36,139 nt of DNA, taken from the NCBI GenBank assembly GCA_030041985.1, contig JASIAM010000235.1:1-36139 (forward strand), in the 5' to 3' direction. The notes under the pieces were generated by a model. It did no database searches. It was not told the origin of the DNA and worked only from the letters and a program-made list of their open reading frames with translations. The stretch comes from Bryobacteraceae bacterium. Lineage in GTDB: Bacteria; Acidobacteriota; Terriglobia; Bryobacterales; Bryobacteraceae. Positions 20,239 through 29,848 of this stretch are shown one piece after another. Positions within the stretch are counted from its first letter, which is position 1, and each line of letters starts with the position of its first letter. The position numbers and the translations under genes were made by a program.

Positions 20239-20469
20239 CTAGAAGCGCACCGTCTTTGCAATCGACTTGCGCAAACGGCGGGGCGCCAAATGATAGGGAG
20301 CGAACGATCGAATCAATCTGTTCTGATTGCGAATTTGCATGCACGCTTCCGAACAAATCGGGCATGCCGCAATGTGATTCCAAGGTGTGGCCGGGGGGAA
20401 ATGCTCGCGTTCCCCATCTACATAAGCGCTGAGTATTTCCCAGGAGAGCGGACAACTGAGGTTCAACAT
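20239..20469 (-). CDS. Small zinc-finger anti-sigma-like protein (76 aa)
   Basis: This 76-aa protein begins MLNLSCPLSWEILSAYVDGE and then has NHIAACPICSEAC. The YVDGE helix and the HxxxCxxC arrangement are those of the zinc-binding anti-sigma (ZAS) domain. It has no membrane helix or sensor domain and ends in a basic tail (HLAPRRLRKSIAKTVRF). No sigma-factor gene is adjacent, so it may be a free-standing zinc-binding regulator or a degenerate anti-sigma factor. The ATG lies inside the end of the TPR gene (7-bp overlap), so the two are translationally coupled. An upstream extension of the frame to 20565 is rejected because it only shadows the TPR gene. Confidence 0.62.
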   Translation of the reverse strand: MLNLSCPLSWEILSAYVDGEREHFPPATPWNHIAACPICSEACMQIRNQNRLIRSFAPYHLAPRRLRKSIAKTVRF

Positions 20470-21137
20470 GTGGCCGCCTCTGCCCAGTGTACGCGGCGCT
20501 CCAGCAGGTTTCGAATGGCGTTCTGGTCGGGATCCAAGCAAGATGGTTCCGCGACCAGGAGCCATACCAATTCACTGATGATGCTTTGGGCGGAATCCGA
20601 GTCTCCCCCGCGCTCACAGCTCATGGCGCGATTCCAGGCCAGAACGCAGGTTACGGGATGAGTCTTGCCGAGGTATTTCCGCGCCCCCTCCCATGCTTCG
20701 TGCTCAAGCCGGCTCGCTTCCTCGTCCCGGCCCATTTCGTAGAGCATGGCCGCCAAGTCACTCTTAGCCTCCAGAGAAGCTGCGTGATTCGGTCCCCCGT
20801 CCCGAATGCGATATTCCAGCACTTCTCGTTGAATCGCATGGGCTTGGTCCAGATGGCGTTGTTCGAACAGGATTTCGCCGAGCGTGCTCAGCAGATCGGC
20901 TCGCATCCGGTGTTCCCGTGCCGGAGTTGCGGTCAGGAAATTGAGAGCCTGGTCCAGTAAGGCGATCGCCCGGTCCGTGTAGCCGGCAAGCCAAAACGCA
21001 GTGGCAAGCGTTTTCGCTGCCATGAGAGTCCGTGGATGGGACGGCCCCAACTGCCTGGTGCAAGACCGCAGCGCCGCTACGTGCCGTTCGATCTCGTCGG
21101 AATTTCCAAGGCCGTACTCGGGTCTGAGGTCCGGCAT
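20463..21137 (-). CDS. Tetratricopeptide-repeat protein
   Basis: This 224-aa protein consists of TPR units of the type LGPSHPRTLMAAKTLATAFWLAGYTDRA, followed by QRHLDQAHAIQREVLEYRIRDGGPNHAASLEAKSDLAAMLYEMGRDEEA and LGKTHPVTCVLAWNRA. This G-x-x-H-P-x-T pattern is common in bacterial TPR scaffolds linked to kinases and regulators. No signal peptide is seen, so it is probably cytoplasmic. It starts 12 bp after the msrB stop, in the same frame as msrB, and overlaps the zinc-finger gene by 7 bp. Cotranscription with msrAB is likely. Function unknown. Confidence 0.75.
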   Translation of the reverse strand: MPDLRPEYGLGNSDEIERHVAALRSCTRQLGPSHPRTLMAAKTLATAFWLAGYTDRAIALLDQALNFLTATPAREHRMRADLLSTLGEILFEQRHLDQAHAIQREVLEYRIRDGGPNHAASLEAKSDLAAMLYEMGRDEEASRLEHEAWEGARKYLGKTHPVTCVLAWNRAMSCERGGDSDSAQSIISELVWLLVAEPSCLDPDQNAIRNLLERRVHWAEAATC

Positions 21138-21149
21138 GACTGATACATC

Positions 21150-21737
21150 TCAGGAAGGTTTTGATCCCGATTTTGCCCGCTGCGTAAAGAGCAAGGCCGC
21201 TGAGTTCATGCAGTAGCGCAAACCCGTGGGGGGCGGGCCATCGTCGAATACATGGCCGAGATGGGCTTCGCAGCGAGTGCAGAGAACTTCTGTTCTATGC
21301 ATCCCGAGAGAGTCGTCAGACCGCAACCTGACATTCTCTTTGGCAATGGGTTGCCAAAAGCTGGGCCAACCCGTGCCGGATTCGAATTTGGTCTTGGAGT
21401 CGAATAAGGAGGTGTTGCAGCAGACGCAGTGATAAAGGCCGTCGGCGTGGTTGTTGGCATAGCGGCCGGTGAAGGGACGCTCGGTCGCGGCGCGGCGGGT
21501 GACTTCGAAGTCCTCCGGGGCTAGTTGCTTTTTCCATTCGGCCAGAGGCTTCTCGACCTTCTCCACCTCGACCACGCCGGTACGGACTCCCGCCGCGTCA
21601 AACTCCACGATCTTGACAAGGCCCTTCCCATTGGTCGCGGCGGACGACGCCCGGATACTGAATGCGGCCGGCAGGCCAGCACCCAAAACTTTTAGAAAGA
21701 ACCGCCGCTGCGGTCTCGAAAAATGGTTCCCGGTCAT
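21150..21737 (-). CDS. msrB: Exported peptide-methionine (R)-S-oxide reductase MsrB
   Basis: This 195-aa enzyme reduces the R-epimer of methionine sulfoxide. The catalytic cysteine is C176 in [10 protein letters not shown]. The structural zinc is held by C104/C107 (CVCC) and C153/C156 (CTRC). GTGWPSFW and [10 protein letters not shown] are the other family signatures. The N-terminus [15 protein letters not shown] with a hydrophobic stretch looks like a Tat signal, so the enzyme acts outside the cytoplasm. The ATG overlaps the msrA stop (ATGA). Electrons could come from the DipZ-type protein encoded divergently. Confidence 0.95.
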   Translation of the reverse strand: MTGNHFSRPQRRFFLKVLGAGLPAAFSIRASSAATNGKGLVKIVEFDAAGVRTGVVEVEKVEKPLAEWKKQLAPEDFEVTRRAATERPFTGRYANNHADGLYHCVCCNTSLFDSKTKFESGTGWPSFWQPIAKENVRLRSDDSLGMHRTEVLCTRCEAHLGHVFDDGPPPTGLRYCMNSAALLFTQRAKSGSKPS

Positions 21738-22426
21738 AGGCTGCCTCCCTTCACTAGTTGGGGGAACTGCTGACGGAAGTTCGCCACCTTCGGTATGTCG
21801 TACCGGTAGACGTAACCTTTATTCGTACACAAGGGCGAGTTCTGCTCGCAATGAAGTACGTACTTCTGGTGATAATCCTCTGCGCGGTAGAAGGCCTGCA
21901 GAGGGGCCACCTTCGTCACGATGCGGCTCGGAAAGACCTTGGCTGCGCTGAGCTGCTGAATGTACGCTTCGGCAACGCTCTTTTGCTCCGGCGTTGTGTA
22001 AAAAATTTCCGAACGGTATTGAGTGCCGTCATCCGGGTCCTGGCGATTCAGTTGCGTTGGATCGTGCACCGAGAAATAGACCTTTAACAATTGGCCAAAG
22101 GAGACTTGCGATGGGTCAAAGGTAACCTGAACCGACTCCGCGTGGCCGGTGGTGCCCGTGCTTACGATCTCGTAGTGAGCGTTCGACTTGCTCCCTCCCG
22201 CATATCCCGCGACTGCGTCCGATACACCTTTCACCTGATCAAACACTGCTTCGATGCCCCAGAAGCATCCCCCGGCGAACACCGCAGTTTCCGACTTTAC
22301 CTGGGGTTTGTTTTGGTCAACGGCGGGATTCGGAAGACTGGCCGCGCAAAGCATAGCCGTGGCGGTCATGCTGATGAAACCTGCCTGAAAAATGGCTCGC
22401 ATGACGGACGTTGTAGGTTTCTGCAT
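21734..22426 (-). CDS. msrA: Exported peptide-methionine (S)-S-oxide reductase MsrA
   Basis: This 230-aa enzyme reduces the S-epimer of methionine sulfoxide. The catalytic motif is [10 protein letters not shown] with C54. [35 protein letters not shown] and AEDYHQKY are all present. The first ~30 residues (basic, then [18 protein letters not shown]) look like a secretion signal. The start could be M1 or M9, and neither has a strong ribosome site. It overlaps msrB by 4 bp. The 71-bp divergent region to dipZ must hold both promoters; a TATGAT box at 22432-22437 would start transcription almost at the msrA ATG. Confidence 0.95.
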   Translation of the reverse strand: MQKPTTSVMRAIFQAGFISMTATAMLCAASLPNPAVDQNKPQVKSETAVFAGGCFWGIEAVFDQVKGVSDAVAGYAGGSKSNAHYEIVSTGTTGHAESVQVTFDPSQVSFGQLLKVYFSVHDPTQLNRQDPDDGTQYRSEIFYTTPEQKSVAEAYIQQLSAAKVFPSRIVTKVAPLQAFYRAEDYHQKYVLHCEQNSPLCTNKGYVYRYDIPKVANFRQQFPQLVKGGSL

Positions 22427-22497
22427 GCCCAGATCATATCACTTCATTCCTCCGAATGCCATGTATACTGGACGAGGTAATATAAAAAAGACGAGCA

Positions 22498-24237
22498 ATG
22501 GCGATACTGCTACTTGCCTTCCTGGGCGGTATTCTGACGATCATCAGCCCGTGCATCCTGCCTGTGCTGCCGTTCGTGTTTGCGCGGGCGGATCAACCCT
22601 TTCGGAGAACCGGATTGCCGCTCTTGGCGGGCATGGCGGTGACGTTCGCAGCCGTGGCGGGAGCGGCGACTGCCGGCGGCGGGTGGGTCGTGCGCGCCAA
22701 TCAATACGGACGGATCGCGGCGCTGATTGGGGTCGGTTTACTCGGTCTCACGCTGGTCTGGCCGGGTTTGGCCGCGTGGCTAACAAGGCCCCTGGTGCGC
22801 TTGGGAAGCAGCCTTGCCCAATCCGCTGGTCCCGATTCGCGTCCTGGCGTCTGGCGCTCCGTATTATTGGGTGTTGGAACCGGGTTGCTGTGGGCCCCCT
22901 GCGCAGGCCCGATTTTGGGCCTGGTGCTGACCGGGGCGGCGCTCGAAGGCGCCCGGGTTCGCACGGTGTTTCTGCTGCTGGCATACGCCGCCGGAGCCTG
23001 TGTTTCATTGGCTGTAGCGTTACTGGCTGGTGGCCGCTTGCTGGTTGGACTCAAGCGGTCGTTGCACGCGGAAGCCTGGGTTCGCACTATCCTCGGGCTC
23101 GCGGTGCTCGCGGGCGTGGGCGCGATTGCGTTTGGTTTGGACCGTGGCGTACTGACGCGAGTCTCGCTGACGAGCACGTCGGAGCTGGAGCAATCGCTTG
23201 TAGACAGCGTGCAACCGCCCGCCAAGTCTGATCATTCCGGCGCCATGATGATGATGTCTTCAACCTCCGCGAGCAACGCTCCGGGGCCGCAGACGATGCC
23301 GGAACTGACGGCGGACGCGTGGCTGAATTCTACGCCGCTCGGCCCGAGCGCGCTGCGGGGGCATGTCGTCCTCATCGATTTCTGGACCTACTCCTGTATC
23401 AACTGCCTGCGCACGCTGCCTTACATTCGAGCATGGGCAGATAAATACAGATCCAACGGCTTCGTGGTGATCGGTGTCCACACGCCAGAGTTTCCGTTCG
23501 AAAAGGATCTGGATAATGTGCGCCGCGCGGTGAAAGAGCTGCAGGTCACCTATCCGGTCGCAATTGACAACGGCTACCGGATCTGGAAGGCGTTCCACAA
23601 TTCGTACTGGCCGGCGGATTATCTCATCGACAGCATGGGCCGCATCCGCTACCATCATTTCGGCGAAGGCAAATACGATGAATCGGAACGGCAGATCCAG
23701 GCGCTGCTCCAAGAGCAAGGTGGATCGGCTGCAAGCGGCTTTGTCCAGGTCTCGGGGACCGGCGCGGAAGCGCCTCCGGATAATGATGTGGAATCGCCCG
23801 AGACATATATCGGGTACGATCGTGCCGACAGCTTCATGCCCCCCGGCGGCCTACAGCAGGACAGCTCCCATGTGTATTCCGCGCCTGCACATTTGGAACT
23901 GAATCAATGGGGACTCTCCGGCAAGTGGACTGACCGGGCCCAATCGGCGCACCTCGACTCCGCGCCCGGCCGGATCGTGTTTCGTTTTCATGCGCGGGAC
24001 CTGCATCTCGTTCTCGGCCCTCCGCCGGATGGCAAGACGATTCGCTTCCGGGTCAAAATTGACGGCAAGGCTCCGGGGCCAAACCACGGCGTAGACACCG
24101 ACGCGCAGGGGAACGGGAAGATCACCGAACAACGGCTATACCAACTGATCCGCCAGAAGGACACCCTCGAAGACCGCACATTCGAAATCGAGTTTTTGGA
24201 CGCTGGCGCGGAGGCGTTCTCATTCACGTTTGGCTAA
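22498..24237 (+). CDS. DipZ-type membrane thiol reductase: CcdA-like domain + thioredoxin domain + C-terminal beta domain
   Basis: This 579-aa fusion carries electrons across the membrane to extracytoplasmic thiol enzymes. Residues 1-215 form a CcdA/DsbD-beta-like membrane domain with the two redox cysteines C19 (ISPCILPVLP) and C135 (LLWAPCAGPILG). After a Ser/Met-rich linker (MMMMSS) a thioredoxin-like domain carries C300-I-N-C303 in DFWTYSCINCLRTLPYI. The C-terminal ~170 residues contain GYDRADSF, VYSAPAHLELNQWGLSGKW and FEIEFLDAGAEAFSFTFG, matching the carbohydrate-binding-like C-terminus of mycobacterial DipZ. It is divergent from msrAB, which suggests it supplies reductant for exported methionine-sulfoxide repair. 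That link is inferred from context. Confidence 0.92.
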   Translation: MAILLLAFLGGILTIISPCILPVLPFVFARADQPFRRTGLPLLAGMAVTFAAVAGAATAGGGWVVRANQYGRIAALIGVGLLGLTLVWPGLAAWLTRPLVRLGSSLAQSAGPDSRPGVWRSVLLGVGTGLLWAPCAGPILGLVLTGAALEGARVRTVFLLLAYAAGACVSLAVALLAGGRLLVGLKRSLHAEAWVRTILGLAVLAGVGAIAFGLDRGVLTRVSLTSTSELEQSLVDSVQPPAKSDHSGAMMMMSSTSASNAPGPQTMPELTADAWLNSTPLGPSALRGHVVLIDFWTYSCINCLRTLPYIRAWADKYRSNGFVVIGVHTPEFPFEKDLDNVRRAVKELQVTYPVAIDNGYRIWKAFHNSYWPADYLIDSMGRIRYHHFGEGKYDESERQIQALLQEQGGSAASGFVQVSGTGAEAPPDNDVESPETYIGYDRADSFMPPGGLQQDSSHVYSAPAHLELNQWGLSGKWTDRAQSAHLDSAPGRIVFRFHARDLHLVLGPPPDGKTIRFRVKIDGKAPGPNHGVDTDAQGNGKITEQRLYQLIRQKDTLEDRTFEIEFLDAGAEAFSFTFG

Positions 24238-24299
24238 AAGACCCCCGCGCAGGCAACAAATCCGTAGCGCCTGTGGTATAAAGCACGGGTGGAGGAAAT

Positions 24300-25598
24300 A
24301 TGACGGCGGTCACTCATTTGCGCGTCAGTCATTCCCGGATTTGCGCCCTGCTGCTCGCTTGCGCATCCGTTACATTCGCCCAGGAGCATTGGGTAGCCAC
24401 GTGGGCGGCCTCGCCACAGGAAACGCGTGCGTTCGCGCCTCGGCCCAATGCGGCGGCCCCTGCGCCGAACGGCCGCGGCCAGCAGGATGCTGCGCCCGCG
24501 CCGCCGATTACCAGTTTTCACGATCAGACAGTGCGCATGATCGTGCGCACCAGTATCGGTGGGCGGCGTGTGCGCGTGGAGTTATCGAACGCGTTCGGCG
24601 CCCAGCCGCTGATGGTGGGGGCCGCGCACGTGGCGTTGCGGGAAAAGGACTCGGCCATCGTGGCCGCGAGCGATCGGGCACTGGCATTCAGCGGCCAGCC
24701 CTCCTGCACAATTCCGCCGGGAGCGGAGATGCTCAGCGACCCGGTGGATCTGGATGTGCCGCAACTGGGTGACCTGGTGATCAGCCTGTACCTGCCCGGG
24801 GAGACCGGCCCTCCGACAGAGCATGCCACGGGGCTGCACACCACTTATATCGGGACGGGCAATCTCACCGGCGCTCCCAATCTCATGGACGCGAGGACCT
24901 CGCGCTCTTGGTATTTTCTATCGGGCATCGATGTAGCGGCCCCGCCGGACACGGGCGTGATCGTGGCTTTCGGCGATTCCATCACGGATGGCACAACTTC
25001 CACGGTGGACGCCGACCGAAGCTGGCCTAGCCTGCTGGCGCGGAGAGTGCTCGCGAATCCGGCTACGGCGAATTGGGCGGTAGTGAATGAAGGCATTTCG
25101 GGCAATCGGGTTTTACGGGACGTGGCGGGGACGAACGCCCTGGCGCGGCTCGACCGCGACGTCTTCAGCGTTCCGGGCGTGCGGTGGATGGCGGTAATGG
25201 AAGGCATTAACGACATCGGTAGAGGCGCGCAGAACGCGGCGCAGGCGAGCGATCGAGTGACCGCGGAGGATGTGATTGCGGGTCTGCGGCAGATTGTAGA
25301 CCGCGCGCATCTGCACGGCATCAAAGTGCTCGGAGCTACGCTGACACCTTATGAGGGCGCTGCTTATTACAGCGAGGCAGGCGAGGTTCTGCGGGAAGCG
25401 GTGAATCGCTGGATCCTCACGGGCGGCGCCTTCGATGCGGCGGTGGATTTCGACGCTGTGGTGCGAGATGCCGCCAATCCCAAGCAGATCCGGGCGGATT
25501 TCAACATCCGTGATCACCTGCACCCCAATGACGTGGGCTACCAGGCGATGGCCGACGCGATCGATCTGGCGATTTTCTCCGGTAAGCGTCCCAGGTAG
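24300..25598 (+). CDS. Secreted SGNH/GDSL hydrolase (esterase)
   Basis: This 432-aa exported esterase probably removes acetyl or similar ester groups from carbohydrate or lipid substrates. A signal peptide ([15 protein letters not shown]) is followed by a ~190-residue beta-rich N-terminal domain and an SGNH catalytic domain. The four blocks are FGDSITDG (about 223-229, nucleophile Ser), NEGISGNR (Gly), MEGINDIG (Asn) and DHLHPND (Asp/His, about 404-410). A strong ribosome site, GGAGGAAAT, precedes ATG 24300. The longest relatives I recall are annotated SGNH/GDSL hydrolase without known substrate. Confidence 0.92.
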   Translation: MTAVTHLRVSHSRICALLLACASVTFAQEHWVATWAASPQETRAFAPRPNAAAPAPNGRGQQDAAPAPPITSFHDQTVRMIVRTSIGGRRVRVELSNAFGAQPLMVGAAHVALREKDSAIVAASDRALAFSGQPSCTIPPGAEMLSDPVDLDVPQLGDLVISLYLPGETGPPTEHATGLHTTYIGTGNLTGAPNLMDARTSRSWYFLSGIDVAAPPDTGVIVAFGDSITDGTTSTVDADRSWPSLLARRVLANPATANWAVVNEGISGNRVLRDVAGTNALARLDRDVFSVPGVRWMAVMEGINDIGRGAQNAAQASDRVTAEDVIAGLRQIVDRAHLHGIKVLGATLTPYEGAAYYSEAGEVLREAVNRWILTGGAFDAAVDFDAVVRDAANPKQIRADFNIRDHLHPNDVGYQAMADAIDLAIFSGKRPR

Positions 25599-25608
25599 AC
25601 ATTGGCCA

Positions 25609-25650
25609 CCGCTCCCTGACGGTCGCGGCTCCGAGTTGGGCTCGGCTCGA
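25609..25650 (+). repeat. PLPDGRGS-type dispersed repeat with hairpin
   Basis: Just after the esterase stop, the stretch beginning CCGCTCCCTGACGGTCGCGG would encode [11 protein letters not shown] in one plus frame. From memory, this PLPDGRGS word turns up in many spurious ORFs of acidobacterial and other genomes as an intergenic repeat. Its second half forms a hairpin (CCGAG, TTGGG loop, CTCGG) that may end the upstream transcript. Only one copy is in the window. Confidence 0.45.
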
Positions 25651-25707
25651 TTATCTTTCTAAGATTTTTCGGAACAAAACCAGCCGTCAAACGTATGATC
25701 GTTGTGC

Positions 25708-25732
25708 ACTCCAGTCGATCATCGAGTGGAGT
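25708..25732. promoter_or_regulatory. 25-bp near-perfect palindrome, probable PadR operator
   Basis: Two 12-base arms (ACTCCAGTCGAT and ATCGAGTGGAGT) surround a central C at 25720 and pair at all but one position. The palindrome ends on the first base of the padR -10 box, so a bound dimer would block RNA polymerase. PadR regulators usually repress their own operon, so self-binding is the simplest reading, but the binding is not shown by sequence alone. Confidence 0.6.
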
Positions 25733-25744
25733 ATACTGACGCCT
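25732..25744 (+). promoter_or_regulatory. padR -10 box with leaderless start
   Basis: TATACT (25732-25737) is one mismatch from TATAAT and lies 7 bases before ATG 25745. Transcription would begin at or next to the A of the start codon, and no ribosome site is present (only GACGCCT intervenes). The padR mRNA is therefore probably leaderless. No good -35 is visible; the palindrome occupies that area. Confidence 0.45.
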
Positions 25745-26095
25745 ATGCCAAGACGGGAATCCCCTCTCGAAAGCGAGATGCTGCAAGGAACGCTGGATAT
25801 GCTGATTCTGCGGACGCTGGTTCTGGGTCCTGCGCACGGGCACACCATCGCTTATGCCATTGAGCACGGCTCGCAGGAGGTTTTGCAGGTAGAACATGGA
25901 TCGCTGTACCCGGCGCTACATCGCCTGGAAGGGCGCGGCTGGATTGCATCCTTTTGGGGAACTTCGGAAAACAATCGCAAGGCGAAATACTACCGGCTCA
26001 CGCCCGCGGGCCGCAAGCAGTTGCATGCGCAGACCACGCGCTGGCAGCAGGTAGTGGAGGCGATCGGCCGCATTCTCAAACCAGCCGAAGAATGA
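25745..26095 (+). CDS. PadR-family transcriptional regulator
   Basis: This 116-aa winged-helix repressor has the PadR opening [29 protein letters not shown], the recognition region [21 protein letters not shown], and the wing with [19 protein letters not shown]. It lacks the long C-terminal dimerisation helices of large PadR members but has the usual length for the short type. A 25-bp palindrome sits on its promoter. It is coupled to the following permease gene through ATGA overlap, the arrangement typical of acidobacterial ADOP permeases, and probably controls that permease. Confidence 0.94.
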   Translation: MPRRESPLESEMLQGTLDMLILRTLVLGPAHGHTIAYAIEHGSQEVLQVEHGSLYPALHRLEGRGWIASFWGTSENNRKAKYYRLTPAGRKQLHAQTTRWQQVVEAIGRILKPAEE

Positions 26096-28815
26096 ACATG
26101 CCCTTCCGCTATTTCTTTCGACGCGCGCAATGGGACCGGGAGCGGGCAGCGGAAATCGAATCGCACCTGCAAATGGAGACCGACGACAACATCGCACGCG
26201 GCATGCCTCCCGGTGAGGCACACGCCGTCGCGCGCCGCAAATTGGGAAACACCACGCTGCTGCGAGAGGAGATCTACCGCATGAATACGGTTGCGTTTCT
26301 GGATACGCTGGGCCACGATGTGCGCTACGGAATGCGCGCCCTGCGGCACAATCCCACGTTTACCACGGTTGCGTTGTTAACGCTTGCCATCGGAATCGGC
26401 GCGAACACGGCGGTGTTCAGCGTGGTGAACAGCGTGCTGCTGAACCCCTTACCGTATCCCAAACCGGGGGAACTGGTGGCGCTGCGGCAGATCGCGCCCG
26501 GGGCGGCGGGCCTCGCCAGTTTCCGCGATAGCCTGCTGCTCTCGCCTTCCATGTATTTCACTTACTCCGAGCACAACCGCTCGTTTCAATCGATGGGGGT
26601 CTGGCAAGCCGCCACCGTGAGCGTGACCGGACTCGCCGAGCCGGAACAAGTACGCACCCTTTATATCAGCGGCGGCGTGCTCGAAACGCTGGGAGTTCCG
26701 CCCGCGCTCGGCCGCTGGCTTTCCCCCGCCGATCAGATTCCGATCGCCCGCGAGCCCATCGGCTTCAACGGCCGTTCCAACAAAGTGATGCTGAGTTATG
26801 GGTACTGGCAGCGGCGCTTCGGCCGAAGCCGTTCGGTGATCGGACGCAACATTACGGTGGATTCGCGCCCCCGAGAGATTGTGGGCGTGATGCCTCAAGG
26901 CTTCCGCGTGGTGGATACGGAGTTCGACCTGATCCTGCCGCAGGCATTCGATCGCGGCCGGATCATTCTCGCGGGCTTCGGTCTTAACGGGATTGCCCGC
27001 CTGAAGCCGGGAGTTACGATTGCGCAAGCCAACGCCGACCTCACCCGCCTGCTTCCCGTCTGGATGGATTCCTGGACGAATGGCCCTGGCTCCCATGGGC
27101 ACATTTATGAGACATGGCGCATCACGCCCGCCATCCGCCCTCTCAAGGAAGAGGTAGTCGGAGAGGTGAGCGATGTCTTGTGGGTGGTCATGGGAACCAT
27201 CGGCCTGGTGATGCTCATCGCGTGCGCCAATGTGACCAATCTGTTGCTGGTGCGCGCGGAAGCACGCCAGCATGAATTGGCGTTGCGAGCGGCGCTGGGC
27301 GCAGGCGCGGCTCGGATCGTCGGAGCGATGCTGGTGGAAAGCGTGATGCTGGGCCTCGCAGGCGGTGTGCTTGGTGTCGGGGTGGCCTATGGGGGCCTGC
27401 GGCTGCTGGTGGGGCTCGGTCCGGCAAATCTGCCGCGCCTCAATGAAATCTCTATCGATCCGCGGGCGCTGGCCTTCGCGGGGGTGGTTTCACTGGCCTC
27501 GGGACTCGTGTTGGGATTGATCCCGGCGCTCAAATATGCGGGTCCGCGCACGGCCCTCGCCCTTCGCGGCGCGGGACGATCTGCGAGCCTTAGCCGCGAG
27601 CGGCATCGTGCCCGCAATACTCTGGTAGTTGTACAGGTCGCGCTCGCGCTGGTGTTGCTGGTGAGCGCCGGGCTGATGATCCGCACGTTCCAATCGCTGC
27701 GCAACGTCGACCCCGGATTTACCGGCGCCAAGCATTTGCAAACCATGCAGATCTATATTCCACCGTCGCTGATCGCGGAACCGGAGCGGGTCGTTCGCAC
27801 GCAGAACGAAATACTGGATAAGCTGGCCGCAATTCCGGGTGTGAGTTCGGTTGGGTTCGCTGCTTCGCTGCCGATGGAAGGTCTGGAGGCCAACTGGGAC
27901 GTCATCATGGCGGAGGACAAGAATTATCGGGCCGATGAAATTCCGCCCCTACGCTTGTACCAATATGTTTCGCCGGGATTCTTTCACACCATGGGAACGC
28001 GCATTATCGCTGGCCGGGACTTGACATGGACCGAATTATACGGTCTGCGCCATATCGCCATGATTTCGGAGAGCCTGGCGCGCGAGCTGTGGGGATCGCC
28101 TTCCGCCGCGTTGGGCAAGCGCATTCGCGAGGGACCCTTCATGGGGTGGTATGAAGTCATCGGCGTGGTGCAGGACGTGCGGCAGCGCGGCGTGCAGGAG
28201 AAAACACCCGAAATGGTTTACTGGCCGACGATGATGAGCGATATGTATGGGATTGGCGGGCCGACGAGCTGGCGTGCGGTCACCTTCGCCATCCGCAGCG
28301 ACCGCGCGGGCACCGAAAGCTTCCTCAACCAGGTGCGGCAGGCTGTATGGTCGGTGAACGCCAGTCTGCCTGTGGCTTTGATGAGGACCATGCAGGAAAT
28401 CTACGATCGCTCGCTCGGCCGGACTTCCTTCACCCTGGTGATGCTGGCCATCGCGGGTTCGATGGCGCTGGTGCTGGGTCTGGTAGGGATTTACGGAGTG
28501 ATCGCCTATGCGGTTTCCCAACGGCGGCGGGAAATCGGCATTCGCGTGGCGCTGGGCGCGCAGCGAGGCGAATTGCAGTGCATGTTCGTCCGCCACGCGG
28601 TTGGGCTGGCGGGAATCGGCGTGGTGGTGGGCCTCGCGGCGGCTTGTGGGTTGATGCAGCTCATGAAGTCACTGCTGTTTGGAATCAGCCCGCTCGATCC
28701 GCTCACTTACATAGCGGTGCCCGGCGTTCTGGTGGCTGCCGCGATCATCGCGAGCTATCTCCCGGCGCGGCGCGCAGCAGCGGTCGACCCGGTGGAAGCA
28801 CTGAAGGCGGAATGA
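26092..28815 (+). CDS. ADOP-type (duplicated MacB/FtsX) ABC permease without ATPase
   Basis: This 907-aa membrane protein contains two MacB-type periplasmic core plus FtsX units. Residues 1-70 form a soluble N-terminal part ([27 protein letters not shown]). The first unit begins with [25 protein letters not shown]. Central FtsX helices include [34 protein letters not shown]. The second unit starts at [30 protein letters not shown] and ends with [22 protein letters not shown] and VEALKAE. This duplicated layout is the acidobacterial ADOP family. No ATP-binding subunit is encoded nearby. Start ATG 26092 overlaps padR by 4 bp; the open frame extends further upstream but only shadows padR. Confidence 0.93.
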   Translation: MNMPFRYFFRRAQWDRERAAEIESHLQMETDDNIARGMPPGEAHAVARRKLGNTTLLREEIYRMNTVAFLDTLGHDVRYGMRALRHNPTFTTVALLTLAIGIGANTAVFSVVNSVLLNPLPYPKPGELVALRQIAPGAAGLASFRDSLLLSPSMYFTYSEHNRSFQSMGVWQAATVSVTGLAEPEQVRTLYISGGVLETLGVPPALGRWLSPADQIPIAREPIGFNGRSNKVMLSYGYWQRRFGRSRSVIGRNITVDSRPREIVGVMPQGFRVVDTEFDLILPQAFDRGRIILAGFGLNGIARLKPGVTIAQANADLTRLLPVWMDSWTNGPGSHGHIYETWRITPAIRPLKEEVVGEVSDVLWVVMGTIGLVMLIACANVTNLLLVRAEARQHELALRAALGAGAARIVGAMLVESVMLGLAGGVLGVGVAYGGLRLLVGLGPANLPRLNEISIDPRALAFAGVVSLASGLVLGLIPALKYAGPRTALALRGAGRSASLSRERHRARNTLVVVQVALALVLLVSAGLMIRTFQSLRNVDPGFTGAKHLQTMQIYIPPSLIAEPERVVRTQNEILDKLAAIPGVSSVGFAASLPMEGLEANWDVIMAEDKNYRADEIPPLRLYQYVSPGFFHTMGTRIIAGRDLTWTELYGLRHIAMISESLARELWGSPSAALGKRIREGPFMGWYEVIGVVQDVRQRGVQEKTPEMVYWPTMMSDMYGIGGPTSWRAVTFAIRSDRAGTESFLNQVRQAVWSVNASLPVALMRTMQEIYDRSLGRTSFTLVMLAIAGSMALVLGLVGIYGVIAYAVSQRRREIGIRVALGAQRGELQCMFVRHAVGLAGIGVVVGLAAACGLMQLMKSLLFGISPLDPLTYIAVPGVLVAAAIIASYLPARRAAAVDPVEALKAE

Positions 28816-28856
28816 AGGTGCGTGTGGCAATATGGACCTAGCAGGAGGCCACACGA

Positions 28857-29768
28857 ATGTCGCTTCGTCCCGTAAAACGCCTGATCAAGTCGAAACCAAC
28901 CATCGAAGGCGCCGGCGTACACCTGCGGCGCGCGTTCGGCTTCGGCACTACCACCGATTTCGATCCGTTTCTTCTGCTGGATGATTTTCGCAATGACGTT
29001 CCGCAGGATTATCTTGCCGGATTCCCGTGGCATCCGCACCGCGGCATCGAGACGATCACTTACGTCCTGGCGGGCACGGTGGAACATGGCGATAGCATGG
29101 GCAACCGCGGCGCGATCGCGGCTGGCGACGTGCAGTGGATGACCGCCGGGCGCGGCATCATTCACCAGGAGATGCCCAAGGGCGATCCGGCCGGGCGCAT
29201 GCACGGCTTCCAGTTGTGGGCGAATCTGCCGGCTTCTCTCAAGATGACGGAGCCTCGGTACCAGGAAATAAAAGCGGGCGACATTCCAGAAGTGCAGGAT
29301 GATGACGGCACCAAGGTGCGCGTGGTTTGCGGCAAATTCTGGGGTGTGTCCGGACCGGTGGATGGCATCGCCGCCGACCCTATGTATATTGATGTATCGG
29401 TGCCGCCGGGCCGCCGCAAAACGCTGCCCATCGAGACTACGCGGCACGCATTCGCTTACGTGTTCGGCGGCTCGGGCAATTTTTGCAACGCTTCGGGTCC
29501 GCTTGCCGTGCCTACAGAACCGGTAGGATGGGCAGAGACCACGCCTCCCGCACACGTGGATAACCGCTCGCTGGTGCTGTTTGACCGGGGCGACGAACTC
29601 ACCGTGCAGGCCGGCGAGGATGGCATCCGTTTCCTGCTGGTATCGGGGCAGCCGCTGCAAGAGCCGGTGGCCTGGTACGGACCGATTGTGATGAACACGC
29701 AGGAGCAACTGCGGCAGGCGTTTCAGGAACTGGAGCGAGGGACGTTCTTGAAGGCGGACGGGGCGTGA
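28857..29768 (+). CDS. Pirin-family cupin protein
   Basis: This 303-aa bicupin has the iron ligands of pirin at H59 and H61 (WHPHRGIETITYV) and at H103 and E105 (GRGIIHQEMP). The second cupin includes AFAYVFGGSG and FDRGDELTVQAG. Bacterial pirins are iron-dependent quercetinase-like enzymes or redox-sensing partners; the exact role here is not known. The ribosome site is excellent (AGGAGG about 9 bases before ATG 28857). It lies 41 bp after the ADOP gene and may be read through from it. Confidence 0.94.
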   Translation: MSLRPVKRLIKSKPTIEGAGVHLRRAFGFGTTTDFDPFLLLDDFRNDVPQDYLAGFPWHPHRGIETITYVLAGTVEHGDSMGNRGAIAAGDVQWMTAGRGIIHQEMPKGDPAGRMHGFQLWANLPASLKMTEPRYQEIKAGDIPEVQDDDGTKVRVVCGKFWGVSGPVDGIAADPMYIDVSVPPGRRKTLPIETTRHAFAYVFGGSGNFCNASGPLAVPTEPVGWAETTPPAHVDNRSLVLFDRGDELTVQAGEDGIRFLLVSGQPLQEPVAWYGPIVMNTQEQLRQAFQELERGTFLKADGA

Positions 29769-29848
29769 ACGGGATTGAGACGCGCTCGGACGCTGCTTTA
29801 GCCGGCATAGAGGAGCGTTCGCAGTTTTGACATCAGCAAAGGCTGGCA

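Noticed and set aside
20063-20617. 184-codon minus-strand frame after the TPR gene
   Set aside because: Its first half is out-of-frame sequence of the TPR and zinc-finger genes; the second half (20063-20238) has no start or recognisable domain. The 251-bp gap 19988-20238 shows nothing else I can name.
26092-28815. Complete ABC exporter (MacB) at the ADOP locus
   Set aside because: No Walker A/B or ABC signature is present in the protein or its neighbours; it is an ATPase-less permease.
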